Counted from the stretch's first letter, positions 37,301 through 50,093 are shown. The stretch: 64,000 nucleotides of DNA from Strigops habroptila (GCF_004027225.2 NC_044277.2:140301057-140365056); one strand, 5' to 3'. Numbers and translations are program-made. The notes: generated by a model from the sequence alone, not told the origin.

Positions 37301-38507
37301 TTTCCAGGACAAAGAGAGCTGGAAAACAGGAAAGGCAGTAAGTGCTGTTGGCCTGTCCTACGCCTGTCCCTTCTCGAGGTCACTGGTTGCCCACAGCTGG
37401 CTTCTCCAGAGTTTGTTTCTGTTCTGCCTGTCCCTGAGCCCAGAGTCCATCAGCCTCAGCTAGTTGCCTGGGCCAGCACTCTGGTTTCCCCTGAGCAATA
37501 TAAGTGTGCACCATTGTTTATTACTAGGGATGACACATATACAGTGGTTCCCACCAGCCAGGAGCTTACATAAAATATATACATATAAACAACTGATGAA
37601 GTACCTTTATCCTCTTATTATCTCACATCTGCACTGGTTTACTGGGTTCATGACTTGCCAGTTTATTAAGTATCAAGCTTTCATCTCCTGCGTGGATCAG
37701 CCCCTCTTGCCTTGGGGCAGCTGGCAAAAAAAAATCTGTCTGCTTTTTTGCCCTCTGCCAAACTTCTGTCTGAGCTGCTCTGACAGTGAAATTGGAGCTT
37801 CATGGCCATGCCCAGAAGCAGCACTTCACACAGGTAGGAAGCTTGGAAGTTAGGGAAAAAAAAAAGAAGAAGAAAAAATAAAAGGAGTTGCAGCACGACA
37901 GGAGTTTCCTGCCTCAAGGGTGCGGTGGCTGCCAAGGCAAGCTGCCAGTTTTACATGGAGGCAGAATTTAGATACAAAAATCTTTGACGTTGTTCTGGCT
38001 TAGCCCTGTGAAAGCTTGGCTTTGAGAAGCCGGTGTTGGATAGCCAAAGGCATCCAAAGGCATATTGTGGCTGCTTGTTATTTGCTGGGGAGGGCAGTAG
38101 TATGAGAGGGAGAGCTCATAACAAAGAGGCTGAGAGGAACCTTGCCTTTTGGGGTGATGATGGTGGGCAGTAAGGAGGATAGAGCTAGAAAAGAAAGTGC
38201 AGATGAAGAAGCTAAAATCAAGGGGCCACTGCAGAATAGCAGTGCTACCTGACATCTCCTGAGCGAGCAGCTCAGAACAGCACTGTTCCTAGGCTGATGT
38301 TTTCATATCGCTTCCTGAACATGACATGACCCCCACCAGCACCTGGGTTTTGCATGTTGCTGAACTGCAGCTTTACCAAAAGGCACGTAAGAGAAATATT
38401 TTCAAAACCAGTTTTGTCACTGGGTAGGTGGTAACTGGCTCTCAGGTGAAACTTGTGTTTGAGCAGAGTATGTCTTATGTTTGAGCCAGCTGTGAAGGCC
38501 AGAGATT
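34346..38507. other. spacer downstream of CMTM7
   Basis: No recognised gene or transposon. Many open frames of 60-130 codons occur on both strands with no family resemblance, no splice support and no codon bias that I can see. The first 1.3 kb may be distal CMTM7 3' UTR. Confidence 0.6.
35666..35671 (+). promoter_or_regulatory. CMTM7: second candidate poly(A) signal, CMTM7
   Basis: AATAAA in TTAGAAATAAACTATG context is followed by a GTTTGAG/TTGTTG-type GU-rich stretch. It is an alternative distal end for CMTM7 transcripts. Confidence 0.35.
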
Positions 38508-39720
38508 TTCACAGAATCACAGAATAGTTGAGGTTGGAAGGACCATTCGGAGGTCATCTAGTCCAACCTCCCTATTCAAGCAATGTCACGTAGAGCACAT
38601 TACTCAGGCCCAGCTCCCTCAGCCTTTCCCCTCAGGAGAGATGCTTCAGACCCTTAATCATTCCAGCAGCCCTTTGCTGGACTTGCTGCAGGAGTTCTAT
38701 GTCTCTCTTCCACTGGGGATCCCAGAACTGAACACAGTCCTCAATGTGAGACCTCACCAGGGCTGAGTAGAGGGAAGATCACCTCCCTTGTCCTGCTGGC
38801 AATGCTCTTCCTGATGCAGCCTAGGATACCATTGGCCGCCTTGGCCACAAGCACACGTTTCTGGCTCATGGACAACTTGCTGTCCACCAGGACTCCCAGA
38901 TCCCTCTCTGCAAAGCTGTTTTACAGCAGGTCAGCCCCCAGCCTGTACTGGTGCAGGGGGTTGTTGCTCCCCAGGTACAGAACCCTGCACTTGCCTTCAT
39001 TGAATGTCAAAAGGTTCTTCTCTGCCCAGCTCTCCAGCCTGTCCAGATCCTTCTGAATGACAGCACAGAGCTCTGGGGTATCAGCCACTCCTCCCAGTTT
39101 CGTATCGTCAGCACACTTCCTGAGGAGGCACTCTATCCCTTCATCCAAAGCACTGATGAATAGGATAAACAATACTAGACCCAGTATCGACCCTTGGGGG
39201 ACACCACTAATCACAGATTTCCAACTAAACTCTGTGCCATTGACCACAACCCTCTGAGACCTGCAGTTCAGCCAGTTCTCAATCCACCTCACTGTCCACT
39301 TGTCCAGCCCACACTTCTAGAGCTTGCCTATGAGGATGTCATGGGAGACAGTATCGAAAGCCTTACTGAAGTCTAGGTAGACAACATCCACTGCTCTTCC
39401 CCCATCTCTCCAGCCAGTTGTCCTATCTTAAAAGGGAATCAATCAGGTTGATTAATGAAGATTTCTCTTTGGCGAATCCATGCTGACTGCTCATGATCAC
39501 CTTACTGGCTTCCACACGGTCCCCAGGATGAGCTGTTCTGTCACCTTTCCAGGGACTGAGGTGAGGCTGGCTGGCCTTGTGTTCCCAGGGTCCTCCTTCT
39601 TTTTGAAGACTCGGGTGGCATTTGCCTTCTTCCAGTCCTCAGGCACATCTGATTGCCATGACCTTTCAAAGATGATTGAGAGCAGCCTAGCAATGATGTG
39701 TGCCAGCTCCCTCAGCCCTT
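38508..39720 (-). mobile_element. CR1 LINE, longest copy (reverse transcriptase to 3' end)
   Basis: On the plus strand it starts with ACAGAATCACAGAATAG (reversed terminal octamers) and GGTTGGAAGGACCATTC. On the minus strand it reads through the CR1 ORF2: from [19 protein letters not shown] and the KKEDPGN block, then an open stretch of about 120 codons from MRWIENWLNCRSQRVVV to HQYRLGADLL. The palm block GVPQGSILGLVLF is intact, but the catalytic FADD box reads CADD. The 5' half is missing and frameshifts occur, so it is inactive. Confidence 0.93.
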
Positions 39721-39820
39721 GAAGCAGAAGAAAAGATTAGGACATAGATTACTTCAATTAAAGTGCATTACTGTGGATCCCGGCTTGAACTGACCTAAAT
39801 TCCAGATGCCCAAGATGATG

Positions 39821-39860
39821 TAGATTTCATCTCTTCAGATTAGATTTCATGCTCTTCAGA
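39821..39860. repeat. 20-bp tandem duplication
   Basis: TAGATTTCAT followed by a CTCTTCAGAT-like block is repeated head to tail with a period of 20 bases (copies at 39821 and 39841, near-identical). It lies in the short gap between two CR1 elements. Confidence 0.75.
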
Positions 39861-39872
39861 TGTTTACAGACC

Positions 39873-40102
39873 TAGAATCGTACAATTATAGAATAGTTAG
39901 AGATGGACCTTAAGATCATCTAGTTCGAACCCCCCGCCATGGGCAGGGCTGCCTCACACTAGACCATGTCGCACAAAGGCTCTGTCCAGCCTGGCTTTGA
40001 ACACTGCCAGGGATGGAGCATTCACCACTTCTTTGGGCAACCCATTCCAGTGCCTCACCACCCTCACAGTAAAGAAATTCTTCCTTATATCTAACCTGAA
40101 TA
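39873..40102 (-). mobile_element. CR1 LINE 3' fragment
   Basis: The plus strand shows TAGAATAGTTAGAGATGGAC, the CATGGGCAGGGC block, GCCTGGCTTTGAACACTGCC and AAAGAAATTCTTCC, which is the reverse complement of the CR1 3' end. It is about 230 bases and 5' truncated. It lies only about 150 bases beyond the longer CR1 in the same orientation but repeats the same 3' part, so it is a separate insertion. Confidence 0.9.
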
Positions 40103-43100
40103 ACAGCAATGCACACAGCAACCATTTGAAAGGAATAAACTGCAACCTCTAAACCATTAGTAGAAGAGCAGCCCTCCTCCCTGTGACAGGAAATTCAGCC
40201 AGCAGGGTGAAGTGGCACAGGAAGGCACAGGTGTCCCAGTGCCAACACGCTGCCACAAAGACCTCAGGTTACTCTGACTGGCCCTAGAATGATTTCAGCC
40301 CTGACTGGTGTACAGAGGCATGTGCATGACTTTCAGAGCCCCTCTTGCCTGTGACTCCAGAGAGGTGTGTCCGCAGACTGGACAATGCAAAGGCAGACAG
40401 GCAGCTGTGTGGCAAACCAGGTACCTGGGGAAAAGAGGGAATAGCACAGAAGCAAGGAACAGACTAAGTGCTTTTTGCTTTGCATGTGTGCATATGCATA
40501 GAAAAAAAAATAATGTGTGGTGGTGAAGGAAACACCTGCATGTTTCTGTGGCTACCAGAACGACGGGAAGAATAGGCCAGCTTTTGAAGTGGAGCTGGTG
40601 TGTGTGTGGATGACGTGGTAGGCCAAGCAGAGCAGTGGGGCATTTCTCCCTGCAGGGGTGAATATCCCCAAGCCACCAATGTAGAGTCATTGCTAAATTA
40701 AGTATGTCTGAACCACTTTTCTTACATGTTTGCACTTGTGCAAGCAGCCCTCTTGCCATAGGAGGAATTGTAGCAAGACTAGAAACCTTGGGAAAAAAAC
40801 CCACCACAAGTGTAGACAGAGAGGCACCTAACTTTTAGGCATACAAGGGCAGACGAGGAAATTGGAGACAGCACTCACCCTGCACCTATTTTTACAGCCC
40901 AAAGAGAGTAAATACTATTCTCTCCGGGAAAAGCACAGTGTGTCTTGGAGGCTATTTGCATAGGACTAACCTTAATATCCAGCCCTTCTCCCTTGTGTAT
41001 TCAAAAAAAGAAGAGAGCAAGAGCGAATCACAGCAGCAGTGACTCAGAGTGCAGGAGTTACCCTTCCCCTTTGATTCACCCTCTAGATGTACCTCTTCCT
41101 CCATCAGCCGCAGGGTGAGCTTGGCCTCCCAACTGGAACATCTCAGGGTAGAGCCGAGGTAGAGCCCCTTTTCCAAGTGGAGCTGGGGCAACAACCCACC
41201 TCTTAATTCCAGCACCTGCCTCTCAGTACTTAACAGAACTAATGTTATAGCTGGATGGCTGGGAGGAGACCAGCCTAGGTGCTGTGTATCACTGCAGAAT
41301 ATGTAGCTAGCCAAAAGCATCCTTTTTGGAGCTTCCTTTTATTACATCTGCTAGCCAGTTGTGAGGGCAGGGTATGATTTTCTCCCCTTCCTCCAGTACA
41401 GCCCTGCCAGCACACACAATTACACTAACACAACTTTCTTTTATTGAGATTACTGGGGGTTGTATGAGATGTACCAACGCTGGTGGCTTTGTACCACCAT
41501 AAGTATGAATCACGGCTCTACTGGTATAATAACTCCTTTTAAATCAGAAGTGCTTTGTCCATCTAACACAGTCTACTGTTATTTCTACATCTGTAAATCA
41601 CTCTTAACATAAAACTTAATGATCTGCATCCCCCTTTTTCATGAACCTGAGCCAAACGAGAGCACAATGCTGCAGCTGTAGCTATTAAGCTGTGGTGGCA
41701 GCAAAGCGCTCCATTAATACCTCATGTTCAGCAGTTTGTGATGCGTGAGAGCGGAATAATTATGCCCTTGTTACCCTCAAATGAGAGGCACAATTGCCAG
41801 AAACAAGCATTTGCAATGAAAAAAACAAACCTGTATCAAGTCAAGGACAACATTTGTTCATTCATAAAACAAGCCTTTCTGAGCACGAGGACTTTGAGGC
41901 AGAAACCAGACAGGCTTTTGTTAATGAGCGTTGTTTCTAGAGCTGTATTGTACCCCCTCAGATAGACCTCCATAGCCACTTTATCCCAACTGTTGAAGAA
42001 ACTAGCAGCAAGAGCTTTGGCTGAAGCTCTGCCTATGGATTGCACTAAACTGATAGGTTCAGTTTAGATTTGAGGGACAGGAATGGGAAATGGAGCTTTA
42101 ACAACATATCAATAACCACTGCTCTGCAGCCTTTGAAACAGAGCAGACGGGCATAGGAGAGTGAAAATGGTATTAACAATAAAAACAGAAATGATGAGGG
42201 CCTGTTGTCCTTTCTGAGGGTGCCTTGTTGCTCACACCAGGGTAGCAGCTCCACATCTTTGGTCAGTGATGTGCAGAGATCACAGAACAATTAAGTAACT
42301 GTTCCTTCCTTACCTACAGCCCAACATGAACAGAGATTTTGGAATCGTGTCTGCACCGGTATTTTTGGTAGGGTGACAGCTGGTGCAAAGGAAGCAGTTA
42401 AAAGGAGGCTGTAGTGCAGACAGACTTGCATTATTTTGAGCAACATTCCACCATTCTCTATGCAAGGGTAGGGCATATGGCAGTCAAAAACTTGTCATGC
42501 TTTTGTCTTTCCAGTATTATGCTTTCAGTATGTACAAATAAGAACTAAAGAGAGAGTTCTGAAGTACACCCCAGACCCGGCACTGCAGAATACATGCTGT
42601 TGTGCTGCACATCTAGCAACAGACACCTGACAGGAGAGTTGTTGTCCTCACCCAGCTGCCCAGGAGTCAGAAGAATGTGCTTACACTGTCGCCTCCTTGC
42701 GAAGCCCTGACTCAGGACTTGCCACCTTCGAAACAGCCAAGTCTGGTTTATTTTCCCCGTGCTGTTCTAATATTCAGCCACGAGATAACAGGTCATGAGA
42801 AACAAACTGAAGGAGTGATCAGGACACGCGGGCTGCTCAAAGCAAGTTTCGCTGGGGTGCCCGCAGAGGACTGGAATGGCAAGAAGCCCTGTGTGGCATG
42901 CTTTACAGCGATCTTTGCCAGCAGTGCTGCTTGTGGACCCTAATTTTTTTCCAGTGTGCATAATTTGCATTTTTGAATAGTTAGCTTCTCTCGGTTAACT
43001 TCCCAAGAGTCCAAGAAGTGCTGAGGTACTCCCCATTCCTTTGTTCTCCCACCCATGATCCACAGACCTTTCCCTGAAAATCACAGCGCAGTATAGACCA

Positions 43101-44800
43101 CAGGAATCTCCAAAGCTGCAGTGCAGTGTTATAGGTGCTGGTGTAGTCATGCAGCTGAAGCTTGACTTGAATTCTTAAAAACATCTCTTGACAGGTTACA
43201 GAACAAAAGGAATAAAACCCTTCAAACTGCTCAGGTGAAGTATTTCCTTGAGACAATATTCATCTGACTGTATTATCAAACCCCCTCAGATTACGTTTTG
43301 AGAAATAAATAACCAAAGATTGGAAACAGTATCACTAAAATGCACAGTTTAATATATAGCCACATTGACAAAAAAGGGCAAGGGGGCTTCAACTGCACTG
43401 AAATTACAGGTAGGAAGAGGGTGAAGTCCCCTAGACTACGTAATATCCATCACAGGACCGTCTTTGCCCTCTTGTGGGCAAACTTCTCTCCTGCAGCTTC
43501 TCAGCATATTTCTGTGCAGACTGCACTGCGTGAACGGTGGGAACGGAATGCAAAAGCCATCGCTGGCCTTTCTTGTGCTTCCTTTAGCAGGCAAAGAATA
43601 GCTATTCTGAATCCAAAGAGAGGTCAAGCACCAAACCCAGCCAAGTAGTTAACCCTGCTCGGTTCCTGCAGGACAGCACGATGGCTGGTAAGGAGAAAGC
43701 CCACCCAAAAACAATGAAACATGGACATGCCGTGAACAACAGAGGCACAGACGGCAGCAACCGGTGGTGCCTGTGCATTCACAAAGGAAGGGTGCAGACC
43801 ACCAGCCTACCTCCTGCCCTACTGCACTGTTCTGGTCAGTTACAGTGTGCTGACTCAGGTTATGCTCCTGAGAAAGGAGTCGTCACAACCCCAGCAGTAG
43901 CACAGCTTGAACTGTGTGGTCATGCTCCGAATTATTAAATTGGTACTAATCTTTCTTAGGACTTCTGAGTTAATTTCTCATGCTGTGTGAATCCACCACT
44001 GACTTTTAATACATTTTGCCCCAACTGTTTTCTTGCATCTAGTTTTCGAATATAATTACAAGCATTGCCTTTTTCCCTTAGGAATCTTTATGGTTATACT
44101 CATCTCTGGCAATTTCAGAGAGACAGTTTCACCTTTAATGATACAATATAAAGAAAAACATACCATGGCACTCCAATTTCAGTGCCACCAATGAAGGAAG
44201 TGCCACTCTCCTCCTGTTTACAAGATGACCACCAGGTAATAAGCAATCTGTAAGATTATGAAACAAAAAAGCTACCCTGCCAGAAAGCAAGCAGGTTTAT
44301 TTCCCTTTTCCTTGCCCCCTACCACTGACAAGCAAACATTTTTAAAGGATCCAGCAGTTCCTCCTCAACTGAGTAACCCGGTCACCTGCTTTTTTCTACA
44401 CCAGCAGAAATTATTTGCCTTTCCCACCTTTTCCTAGTTTGATTCCTTTAACAAGTCTGCCACTTCATTTTTTTCAGCTCCATGTAACCAAGACAATAGG
44501 AAAGCAGCACTCAAATGATGCTGCCACAGTCAGCTACAGACCACGGTAGGTGTAAAGGCTATTGCAAACTAGTTTGGTTGGACCCTGTGGTAGAAGGGAA
44601 TACTGACCTTATCAGATCTTTCCTCCTGGAAACTTCCAGTGAGAATATCCACCTTTGCAAGTCGGATCCTCTTCCCCAGTAACAGGCAAAACACAATGCA
44701 AGCTCCTTCCTCCAAACCAGCAACAAAGAATGATGTTATTTCCTATGGCTCTGGGAGAACTACATAGTAACACCAAATCATAGCAGCAGAAATGAGAAAC
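40103..44800. other. spacer between CMTM7 and CMTM6
   Basis: No gene or repeat is recognised. Open frames such as 40807-40295 (-) and 43340-43648 (+) show no family resemblance. The two flanking genes converge on this interval. Confidence 0.6.
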
Positions 44801-44819
44801 ACAAGTTATTTACTAATAT

Positions 44820-44825
44820 TTTATT
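44820..44825 (-). promoter_or_regulatory. CMTM6: candidate distal poly(A) signal, CMTM6
   Basis: TTTATT on the plus strand (AATAAA on minus), the last of three in the AT-rich block 44820-45260. Confidence 0.4.
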
Positions 44826-45254
44826 TAAAAAATGATAACAAAATATTTTAGAAAGTTCTCAAGATCCAAAAAAGTGTAATACATTGAAAAAGACCACAGG
44901 TTTAGAATGGAAAAATACTTACACGTTTTGAAATTATTTCTATGGAAATTCAAGGCAACACTGGCAATAAAACTGTATAAAATTTTTATTTTATATATAT
45001 AAACCCACTGTATTATCATCCTGATTTCATCATTATTAAAAAAGTCACTTAAATTCTCAAAGATAATAAAAGTGATAGTTCTGAACAGCATAAAATTTAA
45101 TATCTAGAGAACTGCTTACGTTTACAGCAATAGATTAAAACAAAGATGAATTTCCATCTTAAAGGCACTACCAGCATCTTGATTCATTACAATTTGATAT
45201 AATCTCTCAAAAATTTTACAACATCCTTCCCTTCAGCTTAGAAAGCTTGGCATT

Positions 45255-45260
45255 TTTATT
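45255..45260 (-). promoter_or_regulatory. CMTM6: candidate proximal poly(A) signal, CMTM6
   Basis: AATAAA on the minus strand in GCAATAAAAATGCC context, the first after the CMTM6 stop as far as I could read. A further copy is at 44990-44985. Confidence 0.4.
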
Positions 45261-47273
45261 GCACAAGTTTGAGTGAGGATCACCATGGTGGCTATTATGC
45301 AAAAACATCTTGTGCACAGCTCTGAGAACTGTGTGAGAGAGCTCACGGCTTTTTCAAGTTGGTGGCTACAAAGGTAGAACTCAATTGTAACAGACCACGA
45401 CCCTTCCCTGTTATTTGTAGGCATGGAGTGCTAGCAGTAAGGCACAATTCCTTCACGTGTTCAGAACCCAAAGGACGCTGGTAGCGTCGTGATTTTCATG
45501 TGGGCTACATGCCACCCACAAAAATTAACATTCACAATCTACACAATGCCTGTGCAGATTTTCGGAGCAGAAACTCACAGTCTGGCCACTTAACAAGTCC
45601 TCACATGTCCTGGAGAAACTTCTCCACCGGTTCTCGATGCACTCAAAACAAAGCCTGAAAGCGGCTGCAGAGCCTTCAAATATTTTTGTATGGGCTCAGC
45701 TGGAAAAGAAGAAAGCTCTTAATGTGTCTGAGCAAGCTCACACCACCACTGCCAGGCACTGTGTTGTAGAAGAAGACAATCCCCAGACAGATGTACTGCG
45801 CCAGTTGCTTCTTTCCACAGGTTTTACTACCAGTTAAGATTGTACAGAGATGTTTACTTTGCAAATACAAGAAGAAAATTAAACAGTTGCTTGTAACAGC
45901 ACTTCTGCCAGAGCTCCCACCGCTCTCCTGAGCAATCACTAATCCACTTTAGCCAAAATCAGCCACCTTAACATAAGCAATTTAAATAAAGCAGGCTGAT
46001 TTCATCAGAAGCAGGCTGGGAAACAAACAGACCACTTTGCTGACAGAGCACAGGAGGGATAAGAGCCATCCACAGAGCAACATGCACAGAGCTTCTGATG
46101 TTTAATCCAGCTTCAACACCATTCTCTGGGATCAGGCCAATTACAAGACAGACACTGAAAGCCTGGACCTGACACCAGATGCATCAAAAGGGACATGGCA
46201 AGACTGCAGGAGACCCATCTGCTCAGCCACTGCAGCAAGGAAGTCTCTCCCCCACCTAGCTGGGAGGGCAGAGGAGCCAGGAGGGACACACACTTGCCCC
46301 TTTATCTTAGGAAGCTGATAAGGCAGTTAAAGAAATGACCTCACAAGAAGCAGAGAGCAGCATACACATTGGCAAACCTGCTTCACACGTATTTTGAAAC
46401 AGATCATGAACTTAAGAATCACCTTGTACTTAAAAGCCTAAAATCAGTAGTACCACCATGCAGAAACTGCTTTGTTAACCAACAACTAGTTTGGAAGCCA
46501 CAATATAGCAATTGCCTTAAACCTGTAACTAATGTGTGACTTGCTTGTAGTATTTAACTACTATGTGACAGACTGTATCTGGAGTGGAGCAATATGTATT
46601 GTTGTAAAGAACAGCAGGACTCTTCGTATCAGTAAGCTCCTGTGCCATAAGGGAAAACAACTAATCAGTTTCCCAAAGACTGCTGTTTGTTGTTTTCATT
46701 AGCTGATAGCAACGCTTGCATCCCTTTCAGCCAGAGACAGAATCTGATCTTCAAATCTCATTGATCAGCCAGTTGGTGAGAGAATGGGTATATACTACCT
46801 GCTTGAACAGCTAAAAATGAAAAAAAAAACCCATGCCAAACTCCCCTCACTCTAACAACCCTACACATGCCAGGGATGCCAGCATACATGTAGCAGGAGA
46901 ATCTACCAAACCTTTCTGCAAAGGTTGGCAGTATTTGTTTCAAGGGGCCTAATAGATTACAGGGATCAGGAGATCTGAGAGTCATTTCTTCTGACACCAA
47001 CTCCTTGTGGCACCTTTTCATGAAGGTAACTTGCTTTGTATTTCAGTTTCTCCCTGAAGTATCAGCAGAGATATCACAGATAGGGAGGCCGAGGCAGAGA
47101 GATGACTTTACAGATCCCTTACGGTATCTCCAATTCAGGAACAGACACCGATAAAGCACTCAGCTGGGGAAGAGTCTATAGAAAGGCAACCAAAATCCAG
47201 AACTCTATTCACAGCTTTTCAAGCTGAGAAAAAACATGGCAAAAATTACCTCAAGATAAAAGTCCTGTCACGG

Positions 47274-47357
47274 TGCTGCACTGCTTAATAAGTATCAGCA
47301 GCACAGTATTACTGCACTGCTGCACTGCTTAATAAATATCAGCAGCACAGTATTACT
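47274..47357. repeat. 44-bp tandem duplication
   Basis: Two head-to-tail copies start at 47274 and 47318, each beginning TGCTGCACTGCTTAATAA and containing ATCAGCAGCACAGTATTACT. I see one internal mismatch (AAGTATC versus AAATATC), so the duplication is recent or conserved. Each unit also holds a TGCTG...CAGCA inverted pair. It lies within the proposed CMTM6 3' UTR. Confidence 0.9.
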
Positions 47358-47617
47358 CATACTGTATTTACAGCTTTTAACTATAGATCAAGATTTAGAG
47401 ACTACAGACATTTTGATGTGGAAACAAATTCAGTGGAATCCTGGTCAGTAAAAAAAAACCAGAACAGGAAAAAACCACACCACTTTAGAATGTTAATCAT
47501 AGGTATGGACACAATCCCCAAAGTAAGACACTGCCAATCACAGCAGAGACATTATGGCAAGTTTCGTATCACCAGTAACACTGTTTGTAAACAAAACATC
47601 TCTGATCTACCCAGTTT

Positions 47618-48158
47618 ACCCAGTTTTACCCAGCTGAGGCCACACCTCGAATCTTATGTTCAGTTCTGGGCCCCTCACTACAAGAGAGACATTGAGGTGC
47701 TGGAGCAGGTCCAGAGAAGGGCAACAGAGCTGGTGAAGGGTCTGGAGCACAAGTGTGATGAGGAACAGCTGAGGGAAATGGGAGTGTTTAGTCTGGAGAA
47801 GAGAACGCTCAGGGGAGACCTTATCGCTCTCTACAACTACCTGAAAGGAGGATGGAGTGAGGTGGGGGTTGGTCTCTTCTCCCAAGTAACAAGCGATAGG
47901 ACAAGAGGAAATGGCCTCAAGCTGCACCAAGGGAGGTTTAGATTGGATATTAGGAAAAAGTTCTTCACAGAGAGGGTGGTCAGGCATTGGAACAGGCTGC
48001 CCAGGGCAGTGGTGGAATCACCATCCCTGGAAGTGTTCAACCACCATGTAGATGAGGCTTAGTGATATGGTTTAGTGGTAGCCTTGGCAGTTCTGGCATA
48101 ATGGTTGAACTTGATGATCTTAAAGGTCTTTTCCAACCCAGTTGATTCTATGATTCAG
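47618..48158 (+). mobile_element. CR1 LINE 3' end, sense on plus strand
   Basis: The plus strand reads [51 protein letters not shown] and [11 protein letters not shown], about 145 codons of the CR1 ORF2 C-terminus without a stop. The 3' UTR and the terminal GATTCTATGATTC follow. It is 5' truncated. It lies antisense to CMTM6 in the likely 3' UTR. Confidence 0.93.
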
Positions 48159-48221
48159 AGGCAGCTACAGCAAGCTCTGTACACCCAGAATGAGATCAGG
48201 CTTTAGGCCAAATGGACACCA

Positions 48222-48246
48222 ATAAAAAATAAAAATAAAATAAAAA
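48222..48246. repeat. A/T simple repeat (AATAA-type)
   Basis: A run of AATAAAA units about 70 bases beyond the end of the CR1 copy. It resembles a degenerate A-rich microsatellite. The AATAAA hexamers here are on the plus strand and so are not CMTM6 signals. Confidence 0.7.
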
Positions 48247-49943
48247 GGCCTGTCCAAATAGTTCTTCACAAAGCAGGAAATTCTATGAAGGAAAGTTTGT
48301 CTTTTATGCACGGCTCTGAAACCAAGCTACAGCTGAAACTCGATGCTTCACACCACTTGCTAAAATTTTACATCTTCCAAGCAAAGTGCAGTGTTAGGTG
48401 TTAAGTCTCAGACCTTAGAGAGAGAGAACATCACAAATTCATGTGCATCAGAAAGTGGCGACACTGGAAAAAAACTCTGCCCTTCTTTTACAGTCCTTTG
48501 TCTTACAACAGCTTCCTCAACCTTTTCCAAATACAGCTTGCTCAGACAATTTCTGGAGGGCTTAGTCTCAATCCTGCCACAGCAGGTTACAGGAGTATAA
48601 ATTTGTCAGACTAAGGTATTGATGAAATGGAGTTACTGCCTGGAACACACAGCAAATGTCACGAGCACTCAAACAAGAATTATTTTTGCATAATCAGCTT
48701 TTTCTTATTTACCTTGGTATTTTGGAACATCTCCTGGCTTACAGCAATTTGCTCTACTTTTGAAGGCTTTCCTCTTAAGTGAGGCCTAGCAGTCTTGCTT
48801 CTACCTCACACATGTGAGAAACGCCTTTTCACCACTTCATTTCTTTCACAGCCATCAACATCTGGCCCGATACGTCCATCACTTGCCTGACACGTGTTGC
48901 ATCAGTAGTGTTTCTTGCAGTCGCTTTTAAGACAAATCAAAGGTACAAGTGCTTATTTCCCTGGTTACCACCTGAGCTAGTCAGTAGCAAAAAGTCTCAA
49001 GCTAGTGCCATGTTTATAAACAAAGAAAATGGTGGGGTCCATAACCATTCTGGCAAAACTTACCATTATCTATGCATGAACAAGCTGCATATGGTATTAA
49101 CCTGGCAAGTCATAGTCACCACTATCAATGTACTGTCAATGTACAACAATGTTCCCATTGATGTTCAGATCGCTGCTTTTGGAGTTACTTTGTGAAAATA
49201 CTTACTCTTCACCTTTTTCCTCTCACCTATTTCCTCTCACAGCCGGCTTTTCAAGTTTCTTCCTGCAACTTATACAGCTTTTGAAACAATCTGAAAGAAG
49301 ATTCTGGCACACAAGTGCAAACTTTGACAATAATAGGGTGCAAAATTGCCTCCTTAATACACCATTACATTCCCCTCCCCATAAAACCCCCATAGTCGCT
49401 GTTCCATTGAACTGATCTCCACAGACTGAACTGAGGTGTTGGAATAGTAAAAACAAAAGCCCTCATTTAAGGACAAGCATCGCTGTAAGGCTCCACTTAG
49501 GTATCCCTTTTCCATTCACAGTTTGACCAGTAAGCATAAAAATTAATTCTGCTATACTAATTTATAACTCTTAACAGAAATATCTGGTCCATTTATAGAG
49601 AAAATATCTTTAGGATATAGCTCAGAATTTATGCATCACACATTAACCTTGATTAGTCACCTCTGTCAAAACCAGATCAGCACACCATGGTCCCGAAGTT
49701 TTTCTGTTTAGACACGAGTGGTTTTAGTCTATGTCACTTGCACAGGTGACAGGACCAGTTACCTTCGAACATGCTGCTCAGGATGCCGTTATTTGACCTA
49801 AGGATCTATCAAGATTTGTGATGAGCAATGTGTACAAAATATATTGGAATGAAGAGACAGAAGTTGTTACCTACAGTGCACTGAAAGTTCATTTTAGTTT
49901 GCTCCAGCCAAAAAAAAAAAAAAAAGGAATTCATTCCAGAAAG

Positions 49944-50093
49944 TTAGCTTTGCTGATTTAATGGCTGGTTTTCTGTGGCACCTGGGGTGTGGGCAGGATT
50001 TTCAGAGTGTCCATCGACGTGTTGTTTCCGACGGTGAAAACAGTCTCTGATACTTTCAGCTAAAAATGCAACACTTGCAAGAAATCCAAATAC
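49944..50093 (-). CDS. CMTM6: CMTM6 coding exon 4 (terminal)
   Basis: The exon has 49 codons plus TAA (plus-strand 49944-49946), from [11 protein letters not shown] to PLNQQS, after a TTTCACAG acceptor. It encodes membrane segment 4 and a cytosolic tail with a basic HRRK patch and then polar, Pro-containing sequence. The segment 4 start matches human VFGFIAS; the tail has diverged more. Confidence 0.95.
   Translation of the reverse strand, partial: VFGFLASVAFLAESIRDCFHRRKQHVDGHSENPAHTPGATENQPLNQQS

Larger units (their letters stand above)
44820..49943 (-). other. CMTM6: CMTM6 3' UTR (probable, long)
   Basis: Going downstream from the CMTM6 stop on the minus strand, I see no AATAAA until 45260-45255, then 44990-44985 and 44825-44820, in an AT-rich block. 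If one of these ends the transcript, the 3' UTR is 4.7-5.1 kb. It would include an antisense CR1 (47618-48158), a 44-bp tandem duplication (47274-47357) and an A/T-rich run near 48222-48246. The extent is inferred from signals only. Confidence 0.5.

Noticed and set aside
40295-40807. 170-codon minus-strand frame
   Set aside because: No recognisable domain and no promoter or splice context; treated as chance.
43340-43938. Two adjacent plus-strand frames (43340-43648, 43681-43938)
   Set aside because: The second starts in a fair ATG context, but neither resembles a known protein and there is no CpG island or splice pattern.
45980-45990. Plus-strand AATAAA in the CMTM6 3' region
   Set aside because: It is on the strand opposite CMTM6, and CMTM7 ends more than 10 kb upstream.
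47418-48062. 214-codon plus-strand open frame
   Set aside because: Its C-terminal part is CR1 ORF2; the first 65 or so codons are chance sequence upstream of the insertion.
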